Source: HTCC5015 sp051747425
GTDB taxonomy: Bacteria; Pseudomonadota; Gammaproteobacteria; HTCC5015
NCBI GenBank assembly: GCA_051747425.1
Contig: JBNJGD010000011.1
Location: 1-64,000 of the forward strand
Length of the DNA: 64,000 nucleotides
Reading direction: 5' to 3'
Part shown: piece after piece, positions 1-8,149 of the stretch
Numbering within the stretch: position 1 is the stretch's first letter
Layout of the letters: each line of letters opens with the position of its first letter
Made by a program: the position numbers and the translations under genes
Notes under the pieces: generated by a model
Told to the model about the DNA's origin: nothing
Database searches by the model: none
Seen by the model: only the letters and a program-made list of their open reading frames with translations

Positions 1-112
1 GATGGATGTTGAGCTGATTAACCCGATTGCGATGGAGGAAGGCCTCCGCTTCGCGATTCGCGAGGGTGGTCGCACCGTCGGTGCGGGTGTTGTTTCCAAA
101 ATTACCGAGTAA
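1..112 (+). CDS. tuf: Elongation factor Tu, C-terminal end (partial)
   Basis: These are the last 36 codons of EF-Tu, the GTPase that delivers aminoacyl-tRNA to the ribosome. The reading frame begins at base 2 and ends with TAA at 110-112. The visible tail contains PIAMEEGLRFAIREGG and GAGVV, the conserved end of beta-barrel domain 3. The gene is cut by the window edge and is not truncated biologically as far as can be seen. rpsJ starts 5 bases after the stop, so rpsJ is probably co-transcribed with tuf at the end of the str operon. Confidence 0.96.
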   Translation, partial: MDVELINPIAMEEGLRFAIREGGRTVGAGVVSKITE

Positions 113-117
113 GCACA

Positions 118-438
118 ATGGCCGTTAAAAAAGCACAAACCATTCGCATTCGCCTCAAGGCGTTTGATCATCGTCTTATCGACAAGTCGGCCGGCGAGAT
201 TGTCGAGACCGCGAAGCGCACTGGCGCCCGCGTTCTCGGCCCCATCCCGCTGCCCACCAAGCGTGAGCGCTACACGGTTCTGATCTCCCCCCACGTCAAC
301 AAGGACGCCCGGGATCAGTACGAGATTCGTACGCACAAGCGCCTGATGGACATCGTCGACCCCACCGACAAAACCGTCGATGCGTTGATGAAGCTTGATC
401 TCGCTGCAGGGGTTGATGTTCAGATTAAACTGAACTAG
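118..438 (+). CDS. rpsJ: 30S ribosomal protein S10
   Basis: S10 is a small-subunit head protein; in enteric bacteria it also acts as NusE in transcription antitermination. The 106-residue product matches the family closely, with the core IRLKAFDHRLID and the ISPHVNKDARDQYEIRTH segment. It is about three residues longer than the E. coli protein, at the N-terminus (MAVKKAQT). It follows tuf by 5 bases and is separated from rplC by 182 bases of structured RNA. It therefore appears attached to the str operon, with the rest of the S10 operon starting after a regulatory gap. No strong Shine-Dalgarno is visible, so translation may be coupled to tuf. Confidence 0.97.
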   Translation: MAVKKAQTIRIRLKAFDHRLIDKSAGEIVETAKRTGARVLGPIPLPTKRERYTVLISPHVNKDARDQYEIRTHKRLMDIVDPTDKTVDALMKLDLAAGVDVQIKLN

Positions 439-620
439 AATACGCGCCCCTTAGACAGGGAGAGCGCTACTCCGAAAAAGGTGAGTGGCGCCGAACACGC
501 CGCCGATTGGGCGGCACCGGTTTAGCGATCGGCCCGAGCGGACAATCCGCATCGGGCCGATGTTTTGGTTTTAATTATTTGCCCCGTATCAAGTTTGGGG
601 CGGTAGATTGAGGAATTGTC
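439..620 (+). promoter_or_regulatory. Structured leader between rpsJ and rplC (attenuator/terminator candidate)
   Basis: Three hairpins can be read directly. 499-515 has a 6-bp GC stem (GCCGCC/GGCGGC) with a 5-base loop. 528-561 is a long stem: a 10-bp arm ATCGGCCCGA/TCGGGCCGAT, continued inward by GCGGA/TCCGC with one bulged A and a CAA loop, and followed by the T-rich run GTTTTGGTTTT. 581-601 pairs GCCCC with GGGGC. The second hairpin looks like an intrinsic terminator or attenuator. In E. coli the L4-regulated S10 leader lies before rpsJ. Here the only such leader in view lies before rplC, so autogenous control by L4 at this position is an inference. Confidence 0.6.
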
Positions 621-1268
621 ATGGCAATTGGTCTAGTCGGTCGCAAGGCAGGCATGACTCGCGTCTTCACTGAAGACGGTGTGTCCGTTCCCGTGACCGT
701 GATTGAGGCGGCTCCGAATCGCGTCACCCAGGTCAAGAGTGCTGATGGTGCAGACGGCTATGCCTCTCTGCAGGTAACCAAGGGCGAGCGCCGCGCTACA
801 CGCGTCACCAAGCCCATGGCAGGCCACTTCGCCAAAGCGGGTGTCGAAGCAGGTGAAGGCCTGTGGGAGTTCCGCCTTGGCGCCGAAGAAGGCGAAGGCA
901 TTGAGGCGGGTGGCGAGCTGAAGGTCGACCTGTTTGAAGCGGGCCAAAAGGTGGATGTCGTTGGCGTCTCCATTGGTAAGGGCTTCCAGGGCGGCATCAA
1001 GCGCCACAACTTCCGCTCTCAGGATGCGACTCACGGCAACTCGGTCTCTCACCGGGCTCCCGGTTCTACAGGGCAGTGTCAGACGCCCGGTCGCGTATTC
1101 AAGGGCAAGCGCATGGCTGGTCACATGGGTAACAAGCGTGTGACGGCTCAAAATCTGGAAGTGGTTCGCGTAGACGCGGAGCGCAATCTGATTTTGGTGA
1201 AGGGCGCAGTCCCAGGTTCTGCAGGTGGCAACGTGGTTGTCCGCCCCGCAGTGAAGACAAAGAAATAA
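621..1268 (+). CDS. rplC: 50S ribosomal protein L3
   Basis: L3 binds 23S rRNA early in 50S assembly and reaches toward the peptidyl transferase centre. The 215-residue product begins MAIGLVGRKAGMTRVF and carries the loop GSTGQCQTPGRVFKGKRMAG. The glutamine in this loop is the site methylated by PrmB in related bacteria. The ATG at 621 is preceded by TTGAGGAATTGTC, with GAGG as ribosome binding site. It is the first gene after the structured leader, and rplD follows after 20 bases. Confidence 0.97.
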   Translation: MAIGLVGRKAGMTRVFTEDGVSVPVTVIEAAPNRVTQVKSADGADGYASLQVTKGERRATRVTKPMAGHFAKAGVEAGEGLWEFRLGAEEGEGIEAGGELKVDLFEAGQKVDVVGVSIGKGFQGGIKRHNFRSQDATHGNSVSHRAPGSTGQCQTPGRVFKGKRMAGHMGNKRVTAQNLEVVRVDAERNLILVKGAVPGSAGGNVVVRPAVKTKK

Positions 1269-1288
1269 CATAGGTCTGGATCCGAGTT

Positions 1289-1894
1289 ATGGAACTTGCG
1301 ATGCTGAACAACAGCCAAAAGGTCGAAGTCTCTGAAGTCGCCTTTGGTCGTGAATTCAACGAAGCCCTGGTTCACCAGGTGGTCGTCGCCTATATGGCCG
1401 GTGGCCGTCAGGGGACGCGTGCTCAAAAGAACCGTTCTGCCGTTCGCGGCGGTGGTGCCAAGCCCTGGCGTCAAAAGGGAACCGGTCGCGCCCGTGCAGG
1501 CACGATCCGCAGCCCCATTTGGCGTCATGGCGGCGTGACATTTGCCGCTCAGCCCCAGGATCACTCGCAGAAGGTCAACCGCAAAATGTACCGCGGTGCC
1601 ATGGCCTCTATATTGTCCGAGTTGGTTCGCCAGGATCGTTTGCTGGTAGTTGACGATATTACGGTGGATGCGCCCAAGACCAAGCAGTTGGTCGCCAAGC
1701 TCAAGGACATGGGGCTCGAGGGAGCGCTTCTGGTGACGGAGACAGATGACATCAATCTGTATCTGGCCGCCCGCAACCTCAAGAGCGTCGATGTGACAGA
1801 TGTTGCCGGTCTCGGACCCGTGGATCTGATTCGATTCGACAAAGTCGTGATTACGGTCGACTCGCTCAAGCGTGTCGAGGAGCAGTTGAAATGA
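1289..1894 (+). CDS. rplD: 50S ribosomal protein L4
   Basis: L4 is a 50S assembly protein and, in E. coli, the autogenous repressor of its own operon. The 201-residue product has the family segments ALVHQVVVAYMAGGRQGTRA and KPWRQKGTGRARAG (the exit-tunnel loop), then DHSQKVNRKMYRGA. Its stop overlaps the rplW start by four bases (ATGA), indicating translational coupling. The E. coli leader-repression role makes it the natural candidate ligand for the hairpins at 499-601, which is inference. Confidence 0.97.
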   Translation: MELAMLNNSQKVEVSEVAFGREFNEALVHQVVVAYMAGGRQGTRAQKNRSAVRGGGAKPWRQKGTGRARAGTIRSPIWRHGGVTFAAQPQDHSQKVNRKMYRGAMASILSELVRQDRLLVVDDITVDAPKTKQLVAKLKDMGLEGALLVTETDDINLYLAARNLKSVDVTDVAGLGPVDLIRFDKVVITVDSLKRVEEQLK

Positions 1895-2187
1895 GCCAAG
1901 AGCGTCTCCTGCAAGTGATTGTCGCTCCCCATGTGACTGAAAAGACAGCAATGGGAATCGAGCTGAACAACCAGCATGTATTCAAGGTAGTCAAAGATGC
2001 CGCCAAGGCTGAAATCAAGGCTGCCGTCGAGCAACTGTTCAATGTCAAGGTTGAGCAGGTTCGCGTTGTCAATGTGAAAGGCAAGACCAAGCGCTTCCGC
2101 GGCTTTGCCGGCAAGCGCAGCGACTGGAAAAAAGCCTATGTGCGTCTTGCTGAAGGCAGTGAAATTTCCTACGAGGGTGCAGAGTAA
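1891..2187 (+). CDS. rplW: 50S ribosomal protein L23
   Basis: L23 sits at the ribosomal exit tunnel and docks trigger factor and the signal recognition particle. The 98-residue product starts MSQERLLQVIVAPHVTEK, the usual N-terminus, and contains VKGKTKRFRGFAGKRSDWKKAYV near the end. The start overlaps the end of rplD by four bases, and the stop shares one base with the rplB start (TAATG). The whole stretch is tightly coupled. Confidence 0.97.
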   Translation: MSQERLLQVIVAPHVTEKTAMGIELNNQHVFKVVKDAAKAEIKAAVEQLFNVKVEQVRVVNVKGKTKRFRGFAGKRSDWKKAYVRLAEGSEISYEGAE

Positions 2188-3020
2188 TGGCGATTATCAA
2201 GACCAAGCCGACTTCACCGGGTCGCCGTCATGTGGTCAGGGCCACCAGCGATGTTGAGCTTCACAAGGGTCGCCCCTACGAGCCCTTGCTGGAAAAGAAG
2301 ACCAAGAATGGTGGCCGCAACAATGCCGGTCGTATCACCACTCGCCATCGCGGCGGTGGTCACAAGCAGCGCTATCGCGTGATTGACTTCAAGCGCAACA
2401 AAGATGGCATCCAGGGCAAGATTGAGCGCGTTGAATACGATCCCAATCGCACCGCTTATATTGCCCTGGTTCTGTACAGCGACGGCGAGCGCCGCTACAT
2501 CATTGCCCCCAAGGGCATGAAGGCCGGTGATCCCGTGTACAACGGCAGCGATGCGCCGATCAAGCCCGGCAACTGTTTGCCGCTGCGCAATGTGCCCCTG
2601 GGTTCATCAGTGCACTGCATTGAAATGCGTCCGGGCAAGGGTGCCCAGATCGCTCGCTCTGCCGGCACTTCGGCACAGCTGGTCGCCCGTGAGGGCAACT
2701 CGGCCTCCCTGCGCTTGCGCTCCGGCGAAGTTCGCCGTGTGCATGTTGACTGCCGGGCCACTCTCGGTGTGGTCAGCAACAGCGAGCACAGTCTGCGAGA
2801 GCTCGGTAAGGCCGGTGCCCGCCGCTGGCGCGGTATTCGCCCGACAGTTCGCGGTGTTGCCATGAACCCCGTTGATCACCCCCACGGTGGTGGTGAAGGT
2901 CGTACATCGGGTGGTCGCCACCCCGTGTCGCCCTGGGGTGTGCCGACCAAGGGTCACAAGACTCGTTCCAACAAGCGTACCGATGGCCAGATCGTCCGCC
3001 GTCGCAACAACCGTAAGTAA
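2187..3020 (+). CDS. rplB: 50S ribosomal protein L2
   Basis: L2 is a primary 23S rRNA binder required for subunit association and peptidyl transferase activity. The 277-residue product has the C-terminal block MNPVDHPHGGGEGRT with the highly conserved histidine implicated in activity, followed by SPWGVPTKGHKTR. Length is near the E. coli protein (273). The ATG overlaps the rplW stop by one base, and rpsS follows after 14 bases with GGGAGAAG as its binding site. Confidence 0.98.
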   Translation: MAIIKTKPTSPGRRHVVRATSDVELHKGRPYEPLLEKKTKNGGRNNAGRITTRHRGGGHKQRYRVIDFKRNKDGIQGKIERVEYDPNRTAYIALVLYSDGERRYIIAPKGMKAGDPVYNGSDAPIKPGNCLPLRNVPLGSSVHCIEMRPGKGAQIARSAGTSAQLVAREGNSASLRLRSGEVRRVHVDCRATLGVVSNSEHSLRELGKAGARRWRGIRPTVRGVAMNPVDHPHGGGEGRTSGGRHPVSPWGVPTKGHKTRSNKRTDGQIVRRRNNRK

Positions 3021-3034
3021 GGGAGAAGCAGCAG

Positions 3035-3310
3035 ATGCCTCGTTCACTGAAAAAAGGTCCCTTTGTCGACCATCACCTTCTGGGGAAGGTTGATAAGGCG
3101 GTTGCCGAGAACAATCGCCGCCCGATCAAAACCTGGTCGCGGCGCTCAATGGTTTTGCCTGAAATGGTGGGTCTGACCATTGCGGTTCACAACGGCCGTC
3201 AACACGTGCCGGTGCTGATTAACGAAAACATGGTTGGCCACAAGTTGGGCGAGTTCGCCGCAACGCGCACTTTTAAGGGCCACATTGTTGACAAGAAGGC
3301 GAAGAGATAG
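3035..3310 (+). CDS. rpsS: 30S ribosomal protein S19
   Basis: S19 is a 30S head protein that pairs with S13 near the A-site tRNA. The 91-residue product begins MPRSLKKGPFVDHHLLGKV and contains MVGHKLGEFAATRTFKGH, both hallmark segments. It lies in the S10 operon between rplB and rplV, with 14- and 2-base gaps. Confidence 0.98.
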   Translation: MPRSLKKGPFVDHHLLGKVDKAVAENNRRPIKTWSRRSMVLPEMVGLTIAVHNGRQHVPVLINENMVGHKLGEFAATRTFKGHIVDKKAKR

Positions 3311-3312
3311 TC

Positions 3313-3642
3313 ATGCAAGTTAGTGCCAAACATCGTTTTGCGCGCACTTCTGCGCAGAAGGCTCGCCTGGTCGCTGATCAGGTTCGTGGTCTGCCGGTAG
3401 AGCGGGCGGTTGAGCTGCTTCAGTTCAGCCCCAGAAAAGCTGCGGTTCTCGTCAAAAAAGTGCTGGAGTCGGCTGTTGCCAATGCCGAGCACAACGAGGG
3501 CGCGGACATCGACGAACTGAAGGTATCTGCCATTTTCGTTGACGAAGGGCCGACCATGAAGCGTTTTCAAGCGCGTGCAAAGGGTCGCGGTAACCGCATC
3601 CTTAAGCGCACAAGCCACATTACTGTGACCGTATCCGACTGA
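3313..3642 (+). CDS. rplV: 50S ribosomal protein L22
   Basis: L22 lines the exit tunnel with L4; its beta-hairpin is the site of macrolide-resistance mutations in other species. The 109-residue product has the N-terminal AKHRFARTSAQKARLVADQV and the hairpin region FQARAKGRGNRILKRTSHIT. The start is two bases after the rpsS stop, and no insertion or deletion in the hairpin is evident by eye. Confidence 0.97.
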   Translation: MQVSAKHRFARTSAQKARLVADQVRGLPVERAVELLQFSPRKAAVLVKKVLESAVANAEHNEGADIDELKVSAIFVDEGPTMKRFQARAKGRGNRILKRTSHITVTVSD

Positions 3643-3652
3643 GCTGAGAGTT

Positions 3653-4339
3653 ATGGGACATAAAGTTAATCCAACTGGAATTCGCCTGGGCATCGCCACT
3701 GACTGGACAGCCAAGTGGTATGCGGAACGCGGCGATTACGCCAGCAACCTGTACAGCGATATTCAGGTTCGCAATTTTATTCGCAAGCGCCTCGAGCAGG
3801 CCGCTGTGAGCCGAATTCAGATCGAGCGCCCCGCCAAGCAGGCGGTGATTACCATTCACACGGCCCGTCCGGGCGTGGTGATTGGCAAGAAGGGCGAAGA
3901 CATCGAGCGTCTTCGTCAGGATATCGCCAGGTTGATGCAGGTTCCCGCGCAGGCCATCAAGGTCAACATCGAGGAAATTCGCAAGCCCGAGCTCGATGCG
4001 AAGTTGACTGCAGAGAGTGTGGCCCAGCAACTTGAGCGCCGGATTATGTTCCGCCGCGCCATGCGTCGGGCCGTCGGGAATGCCATGCGCCTGGGTGCCC
4101 AGGGCATCAAGATCAATGTCGGTGGTCGTTTGAACGGCGCCGAGATTGCCCGCACAGAATGGTACCGCGAAGGTCGCGTTCCGCTGCACACTCTGCGCGC
4201 TGATATCGACTACGGTACAGCCAGGGCGAACACTACCTACGGCATCATCGGGGTCAAAGTGTGGATCTACAAAGGCGAAGTATTCGACTTTGAGGCCAAG
4301 CGCAACAAGACCGCTGGCGACAAGCCGGCTAAAAAGTAA
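3653..4339 (+). CDS. rpsC: 30S ribosomal protein S3
   Basis: S3 is a 30S head protein at the mRNA entry channel with helicase activity together with S4. The 228-residue product starts MGHKVNPTGIRLGI, has a KH domain with the GVVIGKKGEDIERLR motif, and the C-terminal domain with GRLNGAEIARTEWYREGRVP. The gaps to rplV and rplP are 10 and 12 bases. Confidence 0.98.
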   Translation: MGHKVNPTGIRLGIATDWTAKWYAERGDYASNLYSDIQVRNFIRKRLEQAAVSRIQIERPAKQAVITIHTARPGVVIGKKGEDIERLRQDIARLMQVPAQAIKVNIEEIRKPELDAKLTAESVAQQLERRIMFRRAMRRAVGNAMRLGAQGIKINVGGRLNGAEIARTEWYREGRVPLHTLRADIDYGTARANTTYGIIGVKVWIYKGEVFDFEAKRNKTAGDKPAKK

Positions 4340-4351
4340 GGGTTTAGAGCA

Positions 4352-4765
4352 ATGTTGCAACCGAAGCGTACAAAATTCCGCAAGGTTCAAAAGGGTCGTA
4401 ACCGCGGCCTGGCTCACCGTGGCAGCAGCGTCAGCTTTGGTGAGTACGCCTTGAAAGCCACGGGTCGTGGTCGCATTACCGCCCGCCAGATTGAGGCGGC
4501 GCGTCGTGCCATGACTCGTCACATTAAGCGTGGCGGAAAGATCTGGATTCGGATTTTTCCCGACAAGCCGATTACCAAAAAGCCCGTAGAAGTTCGTATG
4601 GGTAAAGGTAAGGGCAATGTTGAGTTCTGGGTTGCCCAGATTCAGCCTGGCCGCGTTCTCTACGAAATGGAAGGTGTTAGCGAAGAGCTGGCTCGCGAGG
4701 CGTTTCGCCTGGCTGCGCGCAAGCTTCCCGTCAGTACAACCTTCGTCAAGCGGACGGTGATGTAA
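4352..4765 (+). CDS. rplP: 50S ribosomal protein L16
   Basis: L16 is a late-assembling 50S protein contacting the A-site tRNA. The 137-residue product starts MLQPKRTKFRKVQKGRNRG and contains RGGKIWIRIFPDKPITKKP and the conserved VEVRMGKGKGNVEFW. Its TAA shares one base with the rpmC ATG. Confidence 0.98.
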   Translation: MLQPKRTKFRKVQKGRNRGLAHRGSSVSFGEYALKATGRGRITARQIEAARRAMTRHIKRGGKIWIRIFPDKPITKKPVEVRMGKGKGNVEFWVAQIQPGRVLYEMEGVSEELAREAFRLAARKLPVSTTFVKRTVM

Positions 4766-4956
4766 TGAAAGCTTCTGATCTGCGAAACAAAAAAGCTGCC
4801 GATCTTGGCAAAGAACTGGTTAACCTTCGCAAGGAGCAGTTTAATCTGCGCATGCAGGGCGCAACCGGAATGACCAAGCCCGGCGACATGAAACGAGTTC
4901 GTCGCGACATCGCACGAGTCAAGACTGTGCTTAACGAAAAGCGTGGTGAGCAATAA
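4765..4956 (+). CDS. rpmC: 50S ribosomal protein L29
   Basis: L29 is a small helical-hairpin protein next to L23 at the tunnel exit. The 63-residue product contains ELVNLRKEQFNLRMQ and DMKRVRRDIARVKTVL. Both junctions overlap by one base (TAATG), with rplP upstream and rpsQ downstream. Confidence 0.97.
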   Translation: MKASDLRNKKAADLGKELVNLRKEQFNLRMQGATGMTKPGDMKRVRRDIARVKTVLNEKRGEQ

Positions 4957-5234
4957 TGAGCGAAGTTACTCAAAACAAAGAAACTCTGCAGCGTACGCTG
5001 ACAGGCACCGTCGTAAGCGACAAGATGGACAAGTCTGCCGTGGTACTGGTCGAGCGCTTTGTGCGCCACCCGATTTACGGCAAGTACATCAAGCGTAGCG
5101 GCAAAATTGCCGTGCACGATGAGTCTAACGAGTGCGCCAAAGGCGATACCGTCATCATTGAACAGTGCCGTCCCATCTCCAAGACAAAGTCTTGGCGTTT
5201 GGTCAGCATTCAGGAAAAAGCGAGCCAGGTGTAA
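4956..5234 (+). CDS. rpsQ: 30S ribosomal protein S17
   Basis: S17 is an OB-fold protein that binds 16S rRNA early in 30S assembly. The 92-residue product contains TLTGTVVSDKMDKSAVV, the signature segment, and HPIYGKYIKRS. It is the last gene of the classic S10 operon, but rplN follows after only three bases. Here the S10 and spc operons therefore run together without a visible terminator. Confidence 0.97.
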   Translation: MSEVTQNKETLQRTLTGTVVSDKMDKSAVVLVERFVRHPIYGKYIKRSGKIAVHDESNECAKGDTVIIEQCRPISKTKSWRLVSIQEKASQV

Positions 5235-5237
5235 GTC

Positions 5238-5606
5238 ATGATTCAGATGCAATCAAACTTGTTGGCTGCGGATAATTCGGGTGCCCGCCGTGTGCAGTGC
5301 ATCAAGGTTCTTGGCGGCTCAAAGCGACGCTACGCTGGTATCGGCGATATCGTCAAAGTGACCGTCAAAGACGCGATTCCCCGTGGCAAAGTCAAGAAGG
5401 GTGAGGTTTACAACGCCGTCGTTGTACGCACTCGCAAGGGCGTTCGCCGCTCGGACGGATCTCTGATCCGCTTTGACAATAACGCTGCTGTTCTGCTGAA
5501 CAACAAGCTCGAGCCCATCGGGACGCGTATTTTTGGCCCCGTTACCCGCGAGCTGCGTTCCGAGAACTTTATGAAGATTATCTCTCTGGCACCTGAAGTG
5601 CTCTAG
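5238..5606 (+). CDS. rplN: 50S ribosomal protein L14
   Basis: L14 is a 50S interface protein and the docking site of the silencing factor RsfS, which is also encoded in this window at 35216. The 122-residue product starts MIQMQSNLLAADNSGARRVQCIKV and ends with FMKIISLAPEVL, both typical. Only three bases separate it from rpsQ. Confidence 0.98.
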   Translation: MIQMQSNLLAADNSGARRVQCIKVLGGSKRRYAGIGDIVKVTVKDAIPRGKVKKGEVYNAVVVRTRKGVRRSDGSLIRFDNNAAVLLNNKLEPIGTRIFGPVTRELRSENFMKIISLAPEVL

Positions 5607-5621
5607 AGCGGAGGTTGAACG

Positions 5622-5936
5622 ATGCGCAAGATTCAAACTGATGACCAGGTGATTGTGATTGCAGGCAAGGACAAAGGCCGTAAGGGCAAAGTCCTGTCTG
5701 TGAACACCGCTCTGGATAAGGTGACCGTGGAAAATGTGAACATGGTCAAAAAGCATGTTCGCCCGAACCCCCAGGTGGGTGAGCCCGGCGGCATCATTGA
5801 GAAAGAGATGCCCCTGGATGTCTCAAATGTGGCCATCTACAACGCGAAAGAAGACAAGGCCGACCGTGTCGGTATTCGCGTCGAAGATGGGAAAAAAGTC
5901 CGTTACTACAAGTCGTCTGGCGACGTAGTAGCTTAA
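5622..5936 (+). CDS. rplX: 50S ribosomal protein L24
   Basis: L24 is an assembly-initiator protein of the 50S subunit. The 104-residue product has the KOW motif VIVIAGKDKGRKGKVLSV near the N-terminus and MVKKHVRPNPQ followed by GGIIEKEMP. The start is set by GAGCGGAGGTTGAACG, with GGAGG as a strong ribosome binding site. The length equals that of E. coli L24. Confidence 0.97.
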   Translation: MRKIQTDDQVIVIAGKDKGRKGKVLSVNTALDKVTVENVNMVKKHVRPNPQVGEPGGIIEKEMPLDVSNVAIYNAKEDKADRVGIRVEDGKKVRYYKSSGDVVA

Positions 5937-5958
5937 TCAGCTGTTTCGAGAGTAAATC

Positions 5959-6498
5959 ATGGCGAGACTGCAGGCCGAATACAAAGAAACCATTGTTGCC
6001 AAGCTGCAAGAGCAGTTCGGTTACAAGAGTGTTATGGAAGTGCCCCGAATCACCAAGATCTCATTGAATATGGGTCTGGGCGAGGCACTGAGTGATAAAA
6101 AAGTGCTCGATAATGCGACCGCGGAAATGGCGGCCATTTGCGGCCAGAAACCGGTTGTGACCTATGCGCGCAAATCCGAGGCGGGCTTCAAGATTCGTGA
6201 AGGCTTCCCGATTGGCTGCAAGGTGACACTTCGCAGTGCGCGGATGTACGAGTTTCTCGATCGTTTGGTGAATATCGCTGTTCCGCGTATTCGCGACTTC
6301 CGTGGTTTGAGTGCCAAGGCCTTTGACGGCCAGGGCAACTACAGCATGGGTGTTCGCGAACAGATCATCTTCCCCGAAATCGAGTACGAGAAGATTGACG
6401 CGATTCGCGGCATGGACATCACCATTGCCACGACCGCCAAGACAGACGAAGAGGCTCGGGCGCTGCTCTCTGCCTTTAACTTTCCGTTCAAGAACTGA
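5959..6498 (+). CDS. rplE: 50S ribosomal protein L5
   Basis: L5 binds 5S rRNA and forms an intersubunit bridge with S13. The 179-residue product contains MEVPRITKISLNMGLGEA, KSEAGFKIREGFPIGCKVTL and FDGQGNYSMGVREQ. It lies 22 bases after rplX and 11 before rpsN, in standard spc order. Confidence 0.98.
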   Translation: MARLQAEYKETIVAKLQEQFGYKSVMEVPRITKISLNMGLGEALSDKKVLDNATAEMAAICGQKPVVTYARKSEAGFKIREGFPIGCKVTLRSARMYEFLDRLVNIAVPRIRDFRGLSAKAFDGQGNYSMGVREQIIFPEIEYEKIDAIRGMDITIATTAKTDEEARALLSAFNFPFKN

Positions 6499-6509
6499 TA
6501 GACGAGCTT

Positions 6510-6815
6510 ATGGCTAAGATCTCAATGAAAATGCGCGAAAAGAAACGCGCCAAGCTGGTGGCCAAGTACGCTGACAAGCGCGAGGCCCTCAAAGCGATTA
6601 TTTCCAACCCCGACAGCAGCATGGAAGATGTAATGGCCGCGGTTGAGAAGCTGCAGCGACTGCCGCGGGATTCGAGCCCGGTGCGTCAGCGCAACCGCTG
6701 CAATGAGACAGGTCGCCCGCACGGCTATCTGAGAAAGTTCGGGTTGTCCCGTATCCGTCTGCGTGAAGCGGCGATGCGTGGCGATGTGCCTGGCCTGCGC
6801 AAGGCCAGCTGGTAA
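6510..6815 (+). CDS. rpsN: 30S ribosomal protein S14, zinc-independent form
   Basis: S14 is a 30S head protein. The 101-residue product is the long form without the CxxC pairs of the zinc-binding form; the equivalent segment reads RNRCNETGRPHGYLRKFGLS. The C-terminus LREAAMRGDVPGLRKASW is typical. The organism therefore uses the zinc-free S14 here, while its L36 (10674) keeps the zinc ligands. Confidence 0.97.
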   Translation: MAKISMKMREKKRAKLVAKYADKREALKAIISNPDSSMEDVMAAVEKLQRLPRDSSPVRQRNRCNETGRPHGYLRKFGLSRIRLREAAMRGDVPGLRKASW

Positions 6816-6836
6816 TTTTAAAGCGAGGATATCGAT

Positions 6837-7232
6837 ATGAGTATGACTGATCCCGTTTCAGACCTGCTTACCCGTCTGCGCAACGCGCAGCGCGCCAACA
6901 AGGCAACGGTAAGCATGCCGGCATCAAAGCTGAAAGTGGCCATTCTCAATGTACTGAAGAATGAAGGCTACATCGGTGATTTTGAGTCGTCTGAAAACGG
7001 TGGCAAGCCGGTAGTGAGTGTGGCCCTTAAGTATTACCAGGGCACGCCCGTCATTGAGACGATCAAGCGCGTCAGTAAGCCGAGTCTCCGCATCTATCGC
7101 GGCAAGGACGAGCTGCCCACCGTCAACGGTGGCTTGGGTACGGCGATTATCTCTACTTCCCACGGCGTGATGAGCGATCGGGAAGCAAGAAAATCTGGAC
7201 ACGGCGGCGAAGTGCTGTGTGTCGTGTCTTAA
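6837..7232 (+). CDS. rpsH: 30S ribosomal protein S8
   Basis: S8 is a central organiser of the 30S platform and, in E. coli, the repressor of the spc operon through a site at the start of rplE. The 131-residue product begins MSMTDPVSDLLTRLRNAQ and ends SDREARKSGHGGEVLCVVS. The start is preceded by AAGCGAGGATATCGAT, with GAGG as binding site. An S8-binding element near 5940-5960 is possible but was not resolved by eye. Confidence 0.97.
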   Translation: MSMTDPVSDLLTRLRNAQRANKATVSMPASKLKVAILNVLKNEGYIGDFESSENGGKPVVSVALKYYQGTPVIETIKRVSKPSLRIYRGKDELPTVNGGLGTAIISTSHGVMSDREARKSGHGGEVLCVVS

Positions 7233-7247
7233 GGTGAGGAGATAGAA

Positions 7248-7775
7248 ATGTCACGCGTTGCAAAAAAACCAGTTGCTATCCCCTCTGGCGTTGAAGTAAA
7301 AGTCAGCGGCCAGAATATTGAGGCAAAAGGCCCCAAGGGTTCCGCACAGTTCTCCGTTAACGAGCTGATTACGCTCGTGCAAGAAGACGGCGAGTTGCGC
7401 GTTGAAGCGAAGTCCACCAAGGACATTCCCATGGCCGGTACCATGCGAGCCCTGGTGAACAACCTGATTACAGGTGTCAGTGAAGGCTTTGAGAAGAAGC
7501 TCGAGCTTGTCGGCGTGGGTTACCGCGCACAGGCACAGGGCAACCAACTCAATCTTACACTGGGTTTTTCACACCCCGTTGAGTATCAGGTGCCCGAGGG
7601 CATTACCGTTCAGACCCCGAGCCAGACTGAAGTGGTCGTATCCGGCGTGGATAAGGCGCTGGTCGGTCAGGTGGCGGCGGAGTTGCGAGCCTATCGTCCG
7701 CCCGAGCCTTACAAGGGCAAAGGCGTACGCTACGCAAACGAGCGCATCATCCGCAAAGAGGCCAAGAAGAAGTAG
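7248..7775 (+). CDS. rplF: 50S ribosomal protein L6
   Basis: L6 is a two-domain 50S protein near the sarcin-ricin loop. The 175-residue product starts MSRVAKKPVAIPSGVEV and ends PPEPYKGKGVRYANERIIRK, the family signature at the C-terminus. AAGGTGAGGAG upstream of 7248 gives a clear ribosome binding site. Confidence 0.97.
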   Translation: MSRVAKKPVAIPSGVEVKVSGQNIEAKGPKGSAQFSVNELITLVQEDGELRVEAKSTKDIPMAGTMRALVNNLITGVSEGFEKKLELVGVGYRAQAQGNQLNLTLGFSHPVEYQVPEGITVQTPSQTEVVVSGVDKALVGQVAAELRAYRPPEPYKGKGVRYANERIIRKEAKKK

Positions 7776-7784
7776 GGTATTACG

Positions 7785-8138
7785 ATGGATAAAAAGACAT
7801 CACGAATTCGCCGTGCGCGCCGCGCGCGGTCCAAGATCCAGGAGCTGGGTGTGCACCGTTTGAGTGTTCACCGTACTCCCAGGCACATTTACGCCCAGGT
7901 GATTACGCCGACTGATAACACCGTGGTGGCCACGGCTTCAACGGTACAGTCTTCGATCAAGGGCGATGTGAAATCAACCGGCAACATCGAAGCTGCGGCC
8001 GCAGTCGGCAAGGCCATTGCCGAGGCAGCCAAGGCCAAGGGTGTCACCAGCGTTGCGTTTGACCGCTCTGGTTTTAAATACCACGGTCGCGTCAAGGCAC
8101 TCGCCGACGCCGCACGTGAAAACGGACTGGAATTTTAA
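7785..8138 (+). CDS. rplR: 50S ribosomal protein L18
   Basis: L18 binds 5S rRNA in the central protuberance. The 117-residue product contains the basic N-terminal tail, LSVHRTPRHIYAQVI and the terminal FDRSGFKYHGRVKALADAAR, all conserved. It follows rplF by nine bases. Confidence 0.97.
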   Translation: MDKKTSRIRRARRARSKIQELGVHRLSVHRTPRHIYAQVITPTDNTVVATASTVQSSIKGDVKSTGNIEAAAAVGKAIAEAAKAKGVTSVAFDRSGFKYHGRVKALADAARENGLEF

Positions 8139-8149
8139 AGGTAATCACT

